Assembly (NCBI GenBank): GCA_963841815.1
Contig: CAWJEE010000011.1
Location: forward strand, 124,001-188,000
Length of the DNA stretch: 64,000 nucleotides
Reading direction: 5' to 3'
Source of the DNA: JAOUJD01 sp963841815
GTDB lineage: Bacteria > Pseudomonadota > Gammaproteobacteria > Burkholderiales > Burkholderiaceae_F
The position numbers and the translations under genes are program-made. Positions within the stretch are counted from its first letter, which is position 1. Each line of letters opens with the position of its first letter. Positions 1 to 8,387 of this stretch are shown one piece after another. Below the pieces are notes generated by a model. It searched no databases and was not told the origin of the DNA. It saw only the letters and a program-made list of their open reading frames with translations.

Positions 1-1085
1 GTCACCGTGCTGGTGGAAAGCGACGACCGTCTTCGTCAACGCGGCCGGTTTCGCCGCGCTGAGCACGGGCGACCGTGTCGAGGTCCATGGGCTGCGCGAC
101 GCGGGCGGCAACCTGCGGGCCTCGCGCGTCGAACTCGTGGGCACGGGTGTCGGGGGCCGACGAACTGCGTGGCGCGGCATCTTCGATCGATACCGGCGCC
201 GACACCTTCGTGATCAACGGCAACATCAACGTCAACTACGCGAGGGCCGCCTTCAGTCCGGCGGGTGCCGGCGAATCCTCGCTCCGCAACGGCACCGTGG
301 TCGAGATCCGCGGCACTCTGGCAGGCAATGTGTTCACCGCGACTCAGGTGGACTTCGAGGATCTGAAAGACGACAGCTTGCGTGGCAGCCCCGACGAGGA
401 GCAGGACGTCGAGGGCTTCGTCAGCGGATTCACCGCCCACCCGGGCAGCTTCCTGGTCAACGGGCGCAGTGTGACCACCACCTCGAGCACGCGCTTCGAA
501 GACGGCACGGGCGGCGACCTCGCCAACAACGTCAGGGTCGAGGTCGAAGGCATCGTCAATGCACAGGGCGTGCTGGTGGCGCGCAAGGTCGAGTTCCACA
601 ACATCCGCGTGCAACTCCGCGGGCGCGCGACCGCAGTCGACGCGGGCGCGGGCACGATCGTCGTTCTCGGCCAGACGGTGCGGTCCACCAACCTGACCCG
701 GATCGAAACCCGCAGCAGCAGCAGCAGCGGCTCGACCTCGCTCGCCGATCTCGTCCCGAACGTCGATTGCGTGGAAGTGCGGGCAACCGTCGAAGGATCG
801 AACATCGTCGCCGAAGAGATCAAGGAGCCCGACAGTTGCGGCAAGGAACGGGTCCAGGCGGCGGTCAGCGCGAAGAACGAAGCCACCTTCACCCTGACAT
901 TCTTCGGCGCTCTGAACGCATCGCTCGCCAACACCCCCAGGTTCCTCGACCGCAACGAGCAGGCGATCAGTCGTGCGCAGTTCTTCGCCGCGGTGGTTCC
1001 GGCCAGCGCCGACGTCGCCCGGCACCCTGGTCGAGGTCGAGGGCAGCTCGCTCGGGCGGTGGAGACGGCCGAGCTCAAGGACTGA
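1..1085 (+). CDS. DUF5666-like exported protein, 5' partial, frame-disrupted
   Basis: The gene is open at the left edge. The readable protein is a chain of short beta-rich modules of the kind grouped as DUF5666. Phrases such as GDRVEVHG, GTVVEIRGTL, VRVEVEGIV and CVEVRATVEG recur about every 65-75 residues, each followed by a segment ending in A..V(E/D)F or similar. The frame changes near 150-165, and twice near 1015-1060, where PGTLVEVEGSS reads in another frame before the last residues (VETAELKD) and the stop at 1083-1085. The reading is nevertheless continuous in sense. No start or signal peptide is visible because the 5' end is outside the window. The family is usually periplasmic or a lipoprotein and its function is unknown. 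Family assignment is from pattern and is moderately sure. Confidence 0.6.
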
Positions 1086-1099
1086 AGTGAGGGCTTCCA

Positions 1100-1150
1100 G
1101 GTTCACCCCGGTCGAGGCGCGCCGATTACGCACGCCTCACCGGGTGAACC
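1100..1150. repeat. Long imperfect inverted repeat after the DUF5666 gene
   Basis: The arm GGTTCACCCCGGT (1100-1112) faces ACCGGGTGAACC (1139-1150). Just inside them GAGGCG pairs with CGCCTC, giving a stem of about 18 bp with one bulged C and a 14-base loop. It lies 15 bp after the stop of the upstream gene. No T-run follows on either strand, so it may be a transcript-stabilising hairpin, a weak terminator or a REP-like element. The rest of 1086-1342 shows nothing else I can name. Confidence 0.45.
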
Positions 1151-1342
1151 GGACGCAGTGCGGTGCGTGTCGGTCACACCGGCCACCGGAGATTGACCCG
1201 CCGGTCACCGCGCTCCGATGACTCGCCAGTAGTCGGCACAAGCCATCGGAGTCATCGCTGAGCGGCCGGAAGACGCGACGTCGGGCCTCCCGTCGAATCG
1301 TCCCTGGCCAAGTTGACTTGTTGTACCCAAAGGGAGACGTAA

Positions 1343-2680
1343 ATGAAGAATCGAAAGCTCGGTAGGCCCGTATTCCGGCTCACGGCGGCCGCACTCGCCG
1401 TCAGCCTGTTGTTTGGTTGCGGCGGCGGGAGCGACACCAGCCCGGCGTCGCTCGAGCAACCGGCTCCGGTCTCTGCTCCGTCGGCAACCGTCCAGTCCGT
1501 ATCCGTCGTCGAGACCGCCACGACGATGTCGGTCAAGGCGGACGTGCGTACCGCCGGCAAGCCGATGTTGTACGAAGCGCAGTCAATGCAGTACACGTTC
1601 GCCGCTCAGAGTCGACGCCGGCCCGAACAAGGGCGTCGCGCTGACCGGCCTGCTCATATTGAAGGGCGAACGCGAAGATGACGGCGATACGGAAGTCGAA
1701 GGACGGCTCTTCCCGGACGAAAGCCCGACGCTGCCGCCCCCGGGTGAAGATCTGAAGGAAAAGTTCAAGACCGACCGCAAGGAACTGAAGGCGGCACTGC
1801 GGGCCGACATCAAGGCCCTGTCGGAAGACCTGAAACTTGCGCTTTCGAACGGCGCAGTCCCCGGCTCCTCTGGGCTGAGCGATGCGCAAAAGGAGGCCCT
1901 GGCGCTGTTCAGGACGAAGTTTCGAGAGCGCATGGACGAGTACCGGGCTGCGCTGAGCGCACTGGTCGCCGAGTACCGTGCGGCATGCGACAGCAGACGG
2001 CCTAAAGGTGACGACGACGACGAGGACGACGAGACGAGCCGCCAGGGGCTTCGAGGTTCACGGCAGGATCGAACCGGGCGGCGTGATCGTGCTGAAGCGT
2101 AGACCTCGGCGACCGAGGCAAGATCAGCGCGACCGGACTCGTTGACGCCGATGGCAGCGTGAAAGGCACACTGACCGGCCCAGCTGACGGTGACACGGGC
2201 ACCTGGACGGCAACGGCAACCGTGGATTCGCCACCGCCACCGCCGCCACCGACGACACCGTACGCCGCCGCCGCCGCCACCACCGACGCACCGCCGCCGC
2301 CACCACCGCCACCGCCGCCGCCACCGCCGCCGCCACCGCCGCCACCACCGCCGCCGCCGCCACCGCCGCCGCCACCGCCGCCACCACCGCCGCCGCCGCC
2401 ACCGCCGCCAGCCGCCGCCGCCGCCACCGCCGCCACCGCCGCCGCCGACGGGGCCAAGTGCAGCGAACGGCAAGGTGCTCTACGGCACTTCCTGTGCGTC
2501 GTGCCACACGGCCAATCCGGCGGCCAACGTGGCCAAGGTGCTCAACGGAGCCAACAATCCGACCGTGATCGCTGACGCAATCGCTAGCAGGCACGGGCGG
2601 AATGGGCTCGCTCGCCGGGAGGCTGACGCCTGCTCAGTTGGACGGATATCGCGGCCTATCTCGCGACGCCCAACATCTAG
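1343..2680 (+). CDS. Lipoprotein with acidic helical region, long polyproline linker and C-terminal cytochrome c domain (frame-disrupted)
   Basis: The ATG at 1343 follows GGGAGACGTAA. The N-terminus is a lipoprotein signal, with a basic start, a hydrophobic stretch and a lipobox ending LLFGC. Next come a charged helical region (DLKEKFKTDRKELKAALRAD and on), an Asp/Glu run (DDDDEDDE) and a short beta segment (GRIEPGGVIVLK then GKISATGLVDADGSVKG). About 70 prolines of linker follow, then a small cytochrome c domain: ANGKVLYGTSCASCH carries the CxxCH haem site, GMGSLAGRLT the probable distal Met, and DIAAYLATPNI the last helix before the TAG at 2678-2680. The reading changes frame at least six times (about 1605, 2045, 2100, within the proline tract, 2600 and 2643), yet each piece makes sense. 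I infer one gene damaged by indels. Two adjacent genes, with the cytochrome separate, remain possible. Confidence 0.55.
2230..2452. repeat. Proline-codon microsatellite (CCG/CCA triplets)
   Basis: About 220 bp is made almost only of CCG, CCA and GCC triplets, coding a polyproline linker on the plus strand and polyglycine on the antisense reading. Short larger units, such as CCGCCACCACCGCCGCCG, recur within it. Such tracts are slippage-prone in vivo and hard to sequence. The frame changes inside or beside it. Confidence 0.85.
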
Positions 2681-2693
2681 GTTGGCGCGAAGT

Positions 2694-2723
2694 GCGGGCG
2701 GCGCCCCGAGGGGGCCGCCCGCC
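2694..2723 (+). terminator. GC-rich hairpin after the cytochrome lipoprotein gene
   Basis: GCGGGCGG and CCGCCCGC frame an inner CGCCCC/GGGG stem, starting 14 bp after the stop codon at 2680. There is no clear T-run, so this is a terminator-like hairpin only. The remaining bases to the tRNA at 2955 show no coding or motif signal that I can support. Confidence 0.35.
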
Positions 2724-2954
2724 GATGAAGAAGGCCCGACCTGTTCATCGGCTCACTCGCTGTCGCGGGCACGACAGGGCGAAGAGAATGGTCTTCGCGG
2801 TCGACCGCTTGCGTGGTTTCTTTCAGCGTCGTTCGTGCCCGTCACGCGGCCGACGGATCTCGAGGTGCGCGTGTCGACGACAGGTCTCCTGATTCGCGAG
2901 CGGATGCAGTAGGCCGACCCGCGGCGCGAAGTGAAACCGGATGCTTGGAGTAGT

Positions 2955-3031
2955 TGGGGTGGCTGATGGGACTCGAACCCACGACAACCGGAATCACAAT
3001 CCGGGACTCTACCAACTGAGCTACAGCCACC
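2955..3031 (-). tRNA. tRNA-His (GTG anticodon)
   Basis: On the minus strand the cloverleaf starts with the extra G at -1 typical of tRNA-His (3031). It has acceptor GTGGCTG paired with CAGCCAC, a D arm, an anticodon stem CCGGA/TCCGG around loop TTGTGAT (anticodon GTG), a GGTTCGAGTCC T arm, discriminator C and an encoded CCA at 2955-2957. It is the last of three tRNAs read in the same direction. Confidence 0.97.
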
Positions 3032-3120
3032 ACTGAAACTTGCGCCCCCGGCCGCTTGGCGGCCGCCCCCGTGGGGGCACGCGATGAGCTTGGGGCGGCC
3101 CTGCGCTCATCGCTAGAAAC

Positions 3121-3197
3121 TGGCCTGCCCGACAGGACTCGAACCTGTGACCCCCAGCTTAGAAGGCTGGTGCTCTATCCAGCTGAGCTACGGGCAG
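3121..3197 (-). tRNA. tRNA-Arg (TCT anticodon)
   Basis: Minus-strand cloverleaf: acceptor CTGCCCG pairs with CGGGCAG, anticodon stem CCAGC/GCTGG surrounds loop CTTCTAA (anticodon TCT), and there is a standard T arm, discriminator G and encoded CCA (3121-3123). It is the middle gene of the Pro-Arg-His cluster. Confidence 0.97.
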
Positions 3198-3236
3198 AAG
3201 TCGAAAGCACTGCGGGCGCGCCCCCTGGTGCGGCGC

Positions 3237-3313
3237 TGGTCGGGGTGGAGAGATTCGAACTCCCGACATCCTGCTCCCAAAGCAGGCGCGCTACCAGACT
3301 GCGCTACACCCCG
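3237..3313 (-). tRNA. tRNA-Pro (TGG anticodon)
   Basis: Minus-strand cloverleaf: acceptor CGGGGTG pairs with CACCCCG, anticodon stem CCTGC/GCAGG surrounds loop TTTGGGA (anticodon TGG), with discriminator A and encoded CCA (3237-3239). It is the first tRNA of the cluster and lies just downstream of the MFS gene, in the same direction. Confidence 0.97.
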
Positions 3314-3353
3314 TGGGGCGCGAATGATAGCACCGGGCTCTCCTCGCCCGTGC

Positions 3354-4658
3354 TCAATCTGCACTTCGCTGCGCCGCCCGGCGACCGCGCTCCACGTCGA
3401 CGAGCGCGAGCACCAGCAGCCCGGCGACGAAGTACAGGCCCGTGATCATCATCGCCAGTCGGTGATCGTTGTCCGTGACCCACGTGACGAGACCGTAGGT
3501 CACCGGTCCGAGGATGGCCGACAGCCAGACGGCGGCGTTCCACAGTCCGTAGAACTCCGCCAGCCGGTGCGACGGGGCGAACACGCCGACCAGCGCGCGG
3601 CCGGCGGACTGGCTGGAGCCCATGCACAGGCCGGCGATATTGGCCGCGAGCCAGAAGCCCGTCGAATCCGTCGTCGTCGACGCAATCGCGATCATCGCAA
3701 TCCAGCCCGCGATCGTCAGCGCGAGCGCTTTCCGATGGCCGAGAGCGTCCTGCACATACCCGAACGCGAACGCGCCGAGCGCGGCAGTGACGTTGACCAC
3801 CAGCACGAGCGTCATCGTCTGTGCCGTGTCGAACTTCATCACCTGCTGCGCGTAGATGGCGGCCAGCGCGATCACCACCGAGAGCCCGGCCTGGTACATC
3901 ACGCCGCACAGCAACAGCCACCCGAAGTCGCGGAAATCCCCGATCCGGCGCAGTGTCTGCAGTACTCGCCCACTCGACGCCCGAGCGCGGCCGCCGACGC
4001 TGGCGTGGGGCAGCGGCTGCGCCCGCTCCTTCAGGAACGCGAACGTGAGGAGCGACGACGCCGCGAAGAAGCCGGCCGTGATCAGCATCGCTGACCGGGA
4101 CGGAGTGCGTTGCCGGCGCCGCGCGCCTGGGCGGTGAGGACGTACGCAAGGCACAGGCCGAGCGCAGCGAGGCCGCCCACGTAGCCGATGCTCCAGCCCC
4201 AGCCCGACACCTTGCCGAGCGCCTCGGGGCGCGACAGACTCGGGCAGGAAGGCGCTGTTGAGGGCGACGCCGGCGGCGTAGCAGAAGTTGGATACGACGA
4301 GCAGGGCGGCCGCCCGCCACAGGTCGCCCGGCCCGACCGACGCCAGCGCGGCGGTGCTGACGACGCAGCCGGCTGTCACGACCGCAAGCAGGAACTTCTT
4401 GCGCGCGTGCACGTCGGCATAGGCGCCAAGCAGCGGCATCAGCAGCAGGCCGATGAGATACGACGCCGACAGCACGACCGTCCACGCGAGGGTCGCCCAC
4501 GGTGCATCGCCGGCCACGACGCCGACGAAGTAAGCGTTGAACACGGCCGTCAGCACCACGGTCGTGTAACCGGAGTTCGCGAAGTCGTACATTGCCCACG
4601 CGAACACCTCGCGGCGCGGGACACCGGGGTTGAGCGACGGCGAACTGAAGATAGTCAT
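3354..4658 (-). CDS. MFS transporter, UMF1/Atg22-like, two compensating frame changes
   Basis: A membrane protein of about 430 residues starting at MTIFSSPSLNPG. The segment REVFAWAMYDFANSGYTTVV near the N-terminus is typical of the UMF1/Atg22-like branch of the major facilitator superfamily, and about 11-12 hydrophobic helices follow. GAYADVHARKKFLL is the loop 2-3 signature. Between about 4230 and 4105 the natural reading (EALGKVSGWGWSIGYVGGLA) lies in another frame. A loss and a gain cancel out, so the long open frame hides about 40 wrong residues. The substrate is unknown; some relatives export amino acids or small metabolites. It lies between phoR and the tRNAs and is not clearly part of the Pho operon. 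Confidence 0.8.
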   Translation of the reverse strand: MTIFSSPSLNPGVPRREVFAWAMYDFANSGYTTVVLTAVFNAYFVGVVAGDAPWATLAWTVVLSASYLIGLLLMPLLGAYADVHARKKFLLAVVTAGCVVSTAALASVGPGDLWRAAALLVVSNFCYAAGVALNSAFLPESVAPRGARQGVGLGLEHRLRGRPRCARPVPCVRPHRPGARRRQRTPSRSAMLITAGFFAASSLLTFAFLKERAQPLPHASVGGRARASSGRVLQTLRRIGDFRDFGWLLLCGVMYQAGLSVVIALAAIYAQQVMKFDTAQTMTLVLVVNVTAALGAFAFGYVQDALGHRKALALTIAGWIAMIAIASTTTDSTGFWLAANIAGLCMGSSQSAGRALVGVFAPSHRLAEFYGLWNAAVWLSAILGPVTYGLVTWVTDNDHRLAMMITGLYFVAGLLVLALVDVERGRRAAQRSAD

Positions 4659-4833
4659 TGCGCGGTGACCGGGCAGCGATTGTGCGCCTCCCCTCGGTCG
4701 CCGGTCACAGTCAAGGTCCGGACCTCGCAGGCGGAGTACTGCCGGGCGCCACCGTGCAGATGAGTCAGGCGTTGCAGCGCGTGCCGGCGGGCTCAGCCAC
4801 CCGACGCCTGGGCCAAGCCGACTTCGCGGGCTC

Positions 4834-6153
4834 CTACTTCGGGGTGACGATGCGCGACGCCGGAAAGACGGCGGCGAAGGTGCTTCCCTTTCCGACGTCG
4901 GACCGATGTCGAGCCTGGCGTCGTGCCGCAGCAGCACGTGCTTGACGATCGCGAGACCGAGACCGGTGCCACCGGTCTCGCGCGAGCGACTCTTGTCGAC
5001 GCGGTAGAAGCGTTCCGTCAGGCGCGCTACGTGCTCCGGCGCGACACCGATGCCGGTGTCGCTGCACCTCGAACCGCCCGTACCCTCGTCGCGCGTCGAC
5101 CAGCCAACGTGATGCGCCCGCCGTCCGGCGTGTACCGAATCGCGTTCGACACCAGGTTGCCGAACGCGCTGCGCAGTTCCTCGCGGTTTGCCCGCAGGAA
5201 GGCGCGTCGCCGGCTTCGACCTCGACGCGGTGGCGCCCGCCGGACAGGACGCGCGCCTCGTCGGCGACTTCGCTCATCAGGAGCTGCACGTCGACGATTT
5301 CCTCGACGAGGGAACTTTCGCTCGACTCCAGTCGGGACAGCGTCAGCAGGTCCTCGACCAGGCGCGACATGCGCTGCGCCTGCTCCTGCATCAGCCGAGG
5401 TGGTGCTGCCGCGTCGCCTCGTCCTCGTGCTGGGCGTCGAGCAGCATCTCCATGAAGCCGTTGACCACGGTGAGCGGCGTGCGCAAGTTCGTGCGAGACG
5501 TTCGCGATGAAGTCGCGCCGCATGGCGTCGACCTGCTCGCGCTGCGTGATGTCGCGCGAGATCACCATCAGGCGGGTGCGTTCCACCTCGATGACCCGGA
5601 CTTCGAGCGCGGTGTTCGGCCGGGCCATCGGCCTGAACTCGAGCGGAAGGTCGTACTGGCCGGACGTCATGTAGCTGACGAACGCAGGGTCACGCACCAG
5701 GTTCGTGACGCGCATGCCGTGGTCCCCGGTCAGCGAGACTCCGAGATGCGCTTCCGCCACCGGGTTGCACCATTCGATCTGCAGCGACAGGTCGACGAGG
5801 ACGATGCCCTTCCGGCAGCGCGCTGATCGTGCGCCGGAAGCGCTCCTCGTTGTCCTGCAACCTTCGCTCGTTCTGTCTCCGTCGTGCGGCGGGCACGGTA
5901 CAGGCGCGCGAACACCTGCGTCCAGATCCCCATTCCGTTGGGAATGTCCTCGAGCCGCGGCGCCTCGAGCCAGCCGGCCAGCAGGCTGGCGTAGAACAGG
6001 TGCATCACGAGCAGCATGCCGAGGCCGATCACGGCAACCCACAGGCCGGCCATCCGACCGAAGAGCGTAGCCCACCGTGATCGCGAGCACGACGAGCACG
6101 GCGACCCGCAGGAACGCGGGCGTCAGTACCCGGAGGCGGTCGCGCGCGCTCAT
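4834..6153 (-). CDS. phoR: Phosphate-regulon sensor histidine kinase PhoR, frame-disrupted
   Basis: PhoR phosphorylates PhoB when external phosphate is low. The start MSARDRLRV lies 10 bp after the phoB stop. Features appear in the right order but in several frames. There are two N-terminal membrane helices (VAVLVVLAITVGYAL, then LWVAVIGLGMLLVMHLF), a PAS-like region (GIVLVDLSLQIEWCNP), the H box FIANVSHEL continuing as RTPLTVVNGFMEML in the next frame, an N box NLVSNAIRYTPDGG, and G boxes DTGIGVAPEH and TGGTGLGLAIVKH. I count at least seven frame changes over 1.3 kb. Since every catalytic motif survives, I read this as sequence indels in an intact gene rather than a dead kinase. It is the last gene of pstSCAB-phoU-phoB-phoR. 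Confidence 0.85.
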   Translation of the reverse strand: MSARDRLRVLTPAFLRVAVLVVLAITVGYALRSDGRPVGCRDRPRHAARDAPVLRQPAGRLARGAAARGHSQRNGDLDAGVRAPVPCPPHDGDRTSEGCRTTRSASGARSARCRKGIVLVDLSLQIEWCNPVAEAHLGVSLTGDHGMRVTNLVRDPAFVSYMTSGQYDLPLEFRPMARPNTALEVRVIEVERTRLMVISRDITQREQVDAMRRDFIANVSHELAHAAHRGQRLHGDAARRPARGRGDAAAPPRLMQEQAQRMSRLVEDLLTLSRLESSESSLVEEIVDVQLLMSEVADEARVLSGGRHRVEVEAGDAPSCGQTARNCAARSATWCRTRFGTRRTAGASRWLVDARRGYGRFEVQRHRHRCRAGARSAPDGTLLPRRQESLARDRWHRSRSRDRQARAAAARRQARHRSDVGKGSTFAAVFPASRIVTPK

Positions 6154-6163
6154 CGAAGGAACA

Positions 6164-6859
6164 TCACGTCTCTGCCCGCTGGGACAGCCGATACCCGAGT
6201 CCGCGCATCGTCTGGACCATGAACTGCAGGTCGTGCGGGGCAAGCGCCTTGCGCAGCCTCAGCATGTGGACGTCGATGGTGCGCTCTTCGATGAATACGT
6301 GGTCGCCCCATACGCCGTCGAGCAGCTGCGAGCGCGAGAAGACTCGCTCGGGGTGCGCCATGAGGAAGGTGAGGAGCTTGAACTCGGTCAGGCCGATCTT
6401 CACGGGCTTGCCGTGGGCGAGCACTTCCCGGCGCGCCGAATCGAGCGCCAGCGGTCCGTACTCCATGACCTCGCCCGAAAGCTGGGGCGCGCGCCGCCGG
6501 AACACGGCGCGGATGCGCGAGACGAGTTCGCGCGGGGAAAATGGCTTCACCACGTAGTCGTCGGCACCGGCGTCGAGGCCCGCGACCTTGTCGGATTCGC
6601 TGCCCTTCGCGGTCAGCATGATGACCGGCAGCGACCTGGTCCGCTCCTGGCCGCGGAACTCGCGCAGCAGTTCGATCCCCGGGCGGTCCGGCAGCATCCA
6701 GTCGAGCAGCACGAGGTCGGGCAGTTCTCCCGACACGGCCTCGCGCGCCGCGCGCACGCTGTCGGAGCGCCGGACCTTGAAGCCGCTGGTCTGGCAGGCG
6801 TAGGCGACCAGTTCCTGGATGGCCGGCTCGTCCTCGACCACGAGAATCGTTGCCGACAT
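6164..6859 (-). CDS. phoB: Phosphate regulon response regulator PhoB
   Basis: 231 residues, the usual length. The receiver domain (about 1-120) has the acidic pair E9/D10, the phospho-acceptor D53 in LVLLDWMLP and the conserved Lys in MLTAKG. An OmpR-type winged helix (about 130-228) follows, with the recognition region RSQLLDGVWGDHVFIEERTI. This is the predicted binder of the Pho boxes listed between 11.4 and 20.9 kb. Its ATG (6857-6859) directly abuts the TAG of phoU, which indicates translational coupling, and phoR follows 10 bp later. The frame is clean. Confidence 0.97.
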   Translation of the reverse strand: MSATILVVEDEPAIQELVAYACQTSGFKVRRSDSVRAAREAVSGELPDLVLLDWMLPDRPGIELLREFRGQERTRSLPVIMLTAKGSESDKVAGLDAGADDYVVKPFSPRELVSRIRAVFRRRAPQLSGEVMEYGPLALDSARREVLAHGKPVKIGLTEFKLLTFLMAHPERVFSRSQLLDGVWGDHVFIEERTIDVHMLRLRKALAPHDLQFMVQTMRGLGYRLSQRAET

Positions 6860-7573
6860 CTATCCGCGCGCCAGTGCGCGCTCGACCTCGTCCGGCGTCA
6901 TGTGCCGCATGTCGACGCCCTGCGAAATGAAGATGATGAACTCGGCGATGTTCTTCGCATGGTCGCCGATGCGCTCGATCGCCTTGGCGGCCCAGACGAT
7001 GTCGAGCGAGGTGGAGATCGTGCGCGGGTCCTCCATCATGAAGGTGATCAGCTGGCGCAGGATCGCGCGGAAGCGGTCGTCGACGCCCTGGTCGTCCTTG
7101 ATGATGGCGGCGGCGGCGGCCGTGTCCATCCTTGCAAACGCGTCGAGCGTGCGCCGGAGCATCGACACGGCAATCTCCCCCGAGTGCTGCACATCGGGCA
7201 CGCGGTGCATGCGCGTGCCGGCGCCTTTCTCGTGCAGCCACTTCACGGCGCGCGCGATCTTGGTCGCTTCGTCCCCGATGCGCTCGATGTCCATGATCGC
7301 CTTGGCGGTGCCGATGATCATCCGCAGGTCGCCCGCGGTCGGCTGCCTGCGCGCGATCACGTGGATCACCATCTGGTCGAGCTCCAGCTCGAGGTCGTTC
7401 ACCCGGCGGTCGGCATCGATCGCCTGCTGCGCGAGCTCGAGGTCGCCCTTGTCGAACGCCGCGAGCGCGGTCCGCACCTGGGACTCGACCAGCCCGCCCA
7501 TGTGCAGGACGCGAGAGCGAATCGCCTCGAGTTCCTCGTCGTACTTCCGCATCGAATGGTCGCCGCTCACCAT
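6860..7573 (-). CDS. phoU: Phosphate signalling protein PhoU
   Basis: 237 residues forming two three-helix PhoU repeats. Each carries the metal-binding E(R/K)IGD motif: DIERIGDEATKI in the first half and AIERIGDHAKNI in the second. PhoU links the Pst transporter to PhoR and keeps the regulon off when phosphate is plentiful. I chose the ATG at 7573 (MVSGDHSMRKYDEEL) because the leader matches the length before the DEEL/MGG region in relatives; an ATG seven codons in (7552) is possible. It lies 14 bp after pstB. Confidence 0.95.
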   Translation of the reverse strand: MVSGDHSMRKYDEELEAIRSRVLHMGGLVESQVRTALAAFDKGDLELAQQAIDADRRVNDLELELDQMVIHVIARRQPTAGDLRMIIGTAKAIMDIERIGDEATKIARAVKWLHEKGAGTRMHRVPDVQHSGEIAVSMLRRTLDAFARMDTAAAAAIIKDDQGVDDRFRAILRQLITFMMEDPRTISTSLDIVWAAKAIERIGDHAKNIAEFIIFISQGVDMRHMTPDEVERALARG

Positions 7574-7587
7574 CTCATTTTCCCCGC

Positions 7588-8376
7588 TCAGCCGAAACGG
7601 CCGGTGATGTAGTCCTCTGTTTCCTTGCGCGCCGGCTTGACGAAGATCTGGTCGGTGTCGCCAAACTCGATCATCTCGCCAAGGTACATGTACGCCGTGT
7701 AGTCCGACACGCGCGCGGCCTGCTGCATGTTGTGGGTGACGATCGCCACCGTGTAGTCGTGCTTCAGTTCGTCGATCAGTTCCTCGATCTTCGCGGTCGA
7801 GATCGGGTCGAGCGCCGAGCACGGCTCGTCGAACAGGATGATCTCGGGCTTCACGGCGATGCCGCGCGCGATGCACAGGCGCTGCTGCTGGCCGCCGGAG
7901 AGGCTGGTGCCGCTCTGGCCGAGCTTGTCCTTCACTTCGTTCCACAGCGCCGCCTTCTTCAGCGCCCACTCCACGCGGTCGTCCATGGCGGAACGGGAGA
8001 GGCTCTCGAACAGGCGCACGCCGAACGCGATGTTGTCGTAGATCGACATCGGGAACGGCGTCGGCTTCTGGAAGATCATGCCGATCTTGGCGCGGACCAG
8101 CGCGACGTCTTCCTTGCTGGTCAGGATGTTCTCGCCGTCGACCTTGACTTCGCCTTCGGCGCGCTGCTCGGGGTAGAGCTCGAACATCCGGTTGAACACG
8201 CGCAGCAGCGTCGACTTGCCGCAACCCGACGGACCGATGAAGGCCGTGACCTTCTTCTCCGGGATGCGTAGCGTGATGGACTTCAGGGCCTGGAACTTCC
8301 CGTAGTAGAAGTTCAGGTTCTGCACATCCATCTTGATGCGTTCGTTGGCGAGCGTGGCGGCGGAGGCCATGTCCAT
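7588..8376 (-). CDS. pstB: Phosphate ABC transporter ATP-binding protein PstB
   Basis: 262 residues with every ABC motif: Walker A GPSGCGKST, Q-loop MIFQKPTPFP, signature LSGGQQQR, Walker B IILFDEPCSALDP and switch His in IVTHNM. The Q-loop and the CSALDP form are typical of PstB. It energises phosphate import by PstA/PstC. The first ATG at 8376 (MDMASAATL) is taken; a second, two codons in, cannot be excluded. It sits 11 bp downstream of pstA. Confidence 0.97.
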   Translation of the reverse strand: MDMASAATLANERIKMDVQNLNFYYGKFQALKSITLRIPEKKVTAFIGPSGCGKSTLLRVFNRMFELYPEQRAEGEVKVDGENILTSKEDVALVRAKIGMIFQKPTPFPMSIYDNIAFGVRLFESLSRSAMDDRVEWALKKAALWNEVKDKLGQSGTSLSGGQQQRLCIARGIAVKPEIILFDEPCSALDPISTAKIEELIDELKHDYTVAIVTHNMQQAARVSDYTAYMYLGEMIEFGDTDQIFVKPARKETEDYITGRFG

Positions 8377-8387
8377 GGGAGTCTCGT

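Noticed and set aside
2230..2452. CRISPR-like or minisatellite array
   Set aside because: There are no unique spacers or conserved repeats of fixed length, only proline triplets in a coding frame.
2002..2457. Glycine-rich reading frame on the minus strand across the triplet tract
   Set aside because: It is the antisense of the polyproline linker and has no start, ribosome site or sense outside the repeat.
2955..3313. tRNA cluster as a possible integration site of a mobile element
   Set aside because: No integrase, no direct repeat of a tRNA 3' end and no change in base composition were seen around it.
5000..6100. phoR as a true pseudogene
   Set aside because: All kinase motifs are intact across frames, and unrelated essential genes in the window (carA, carB, pstS) carry the same kind of single-base disruption, so sequence error is simpler.
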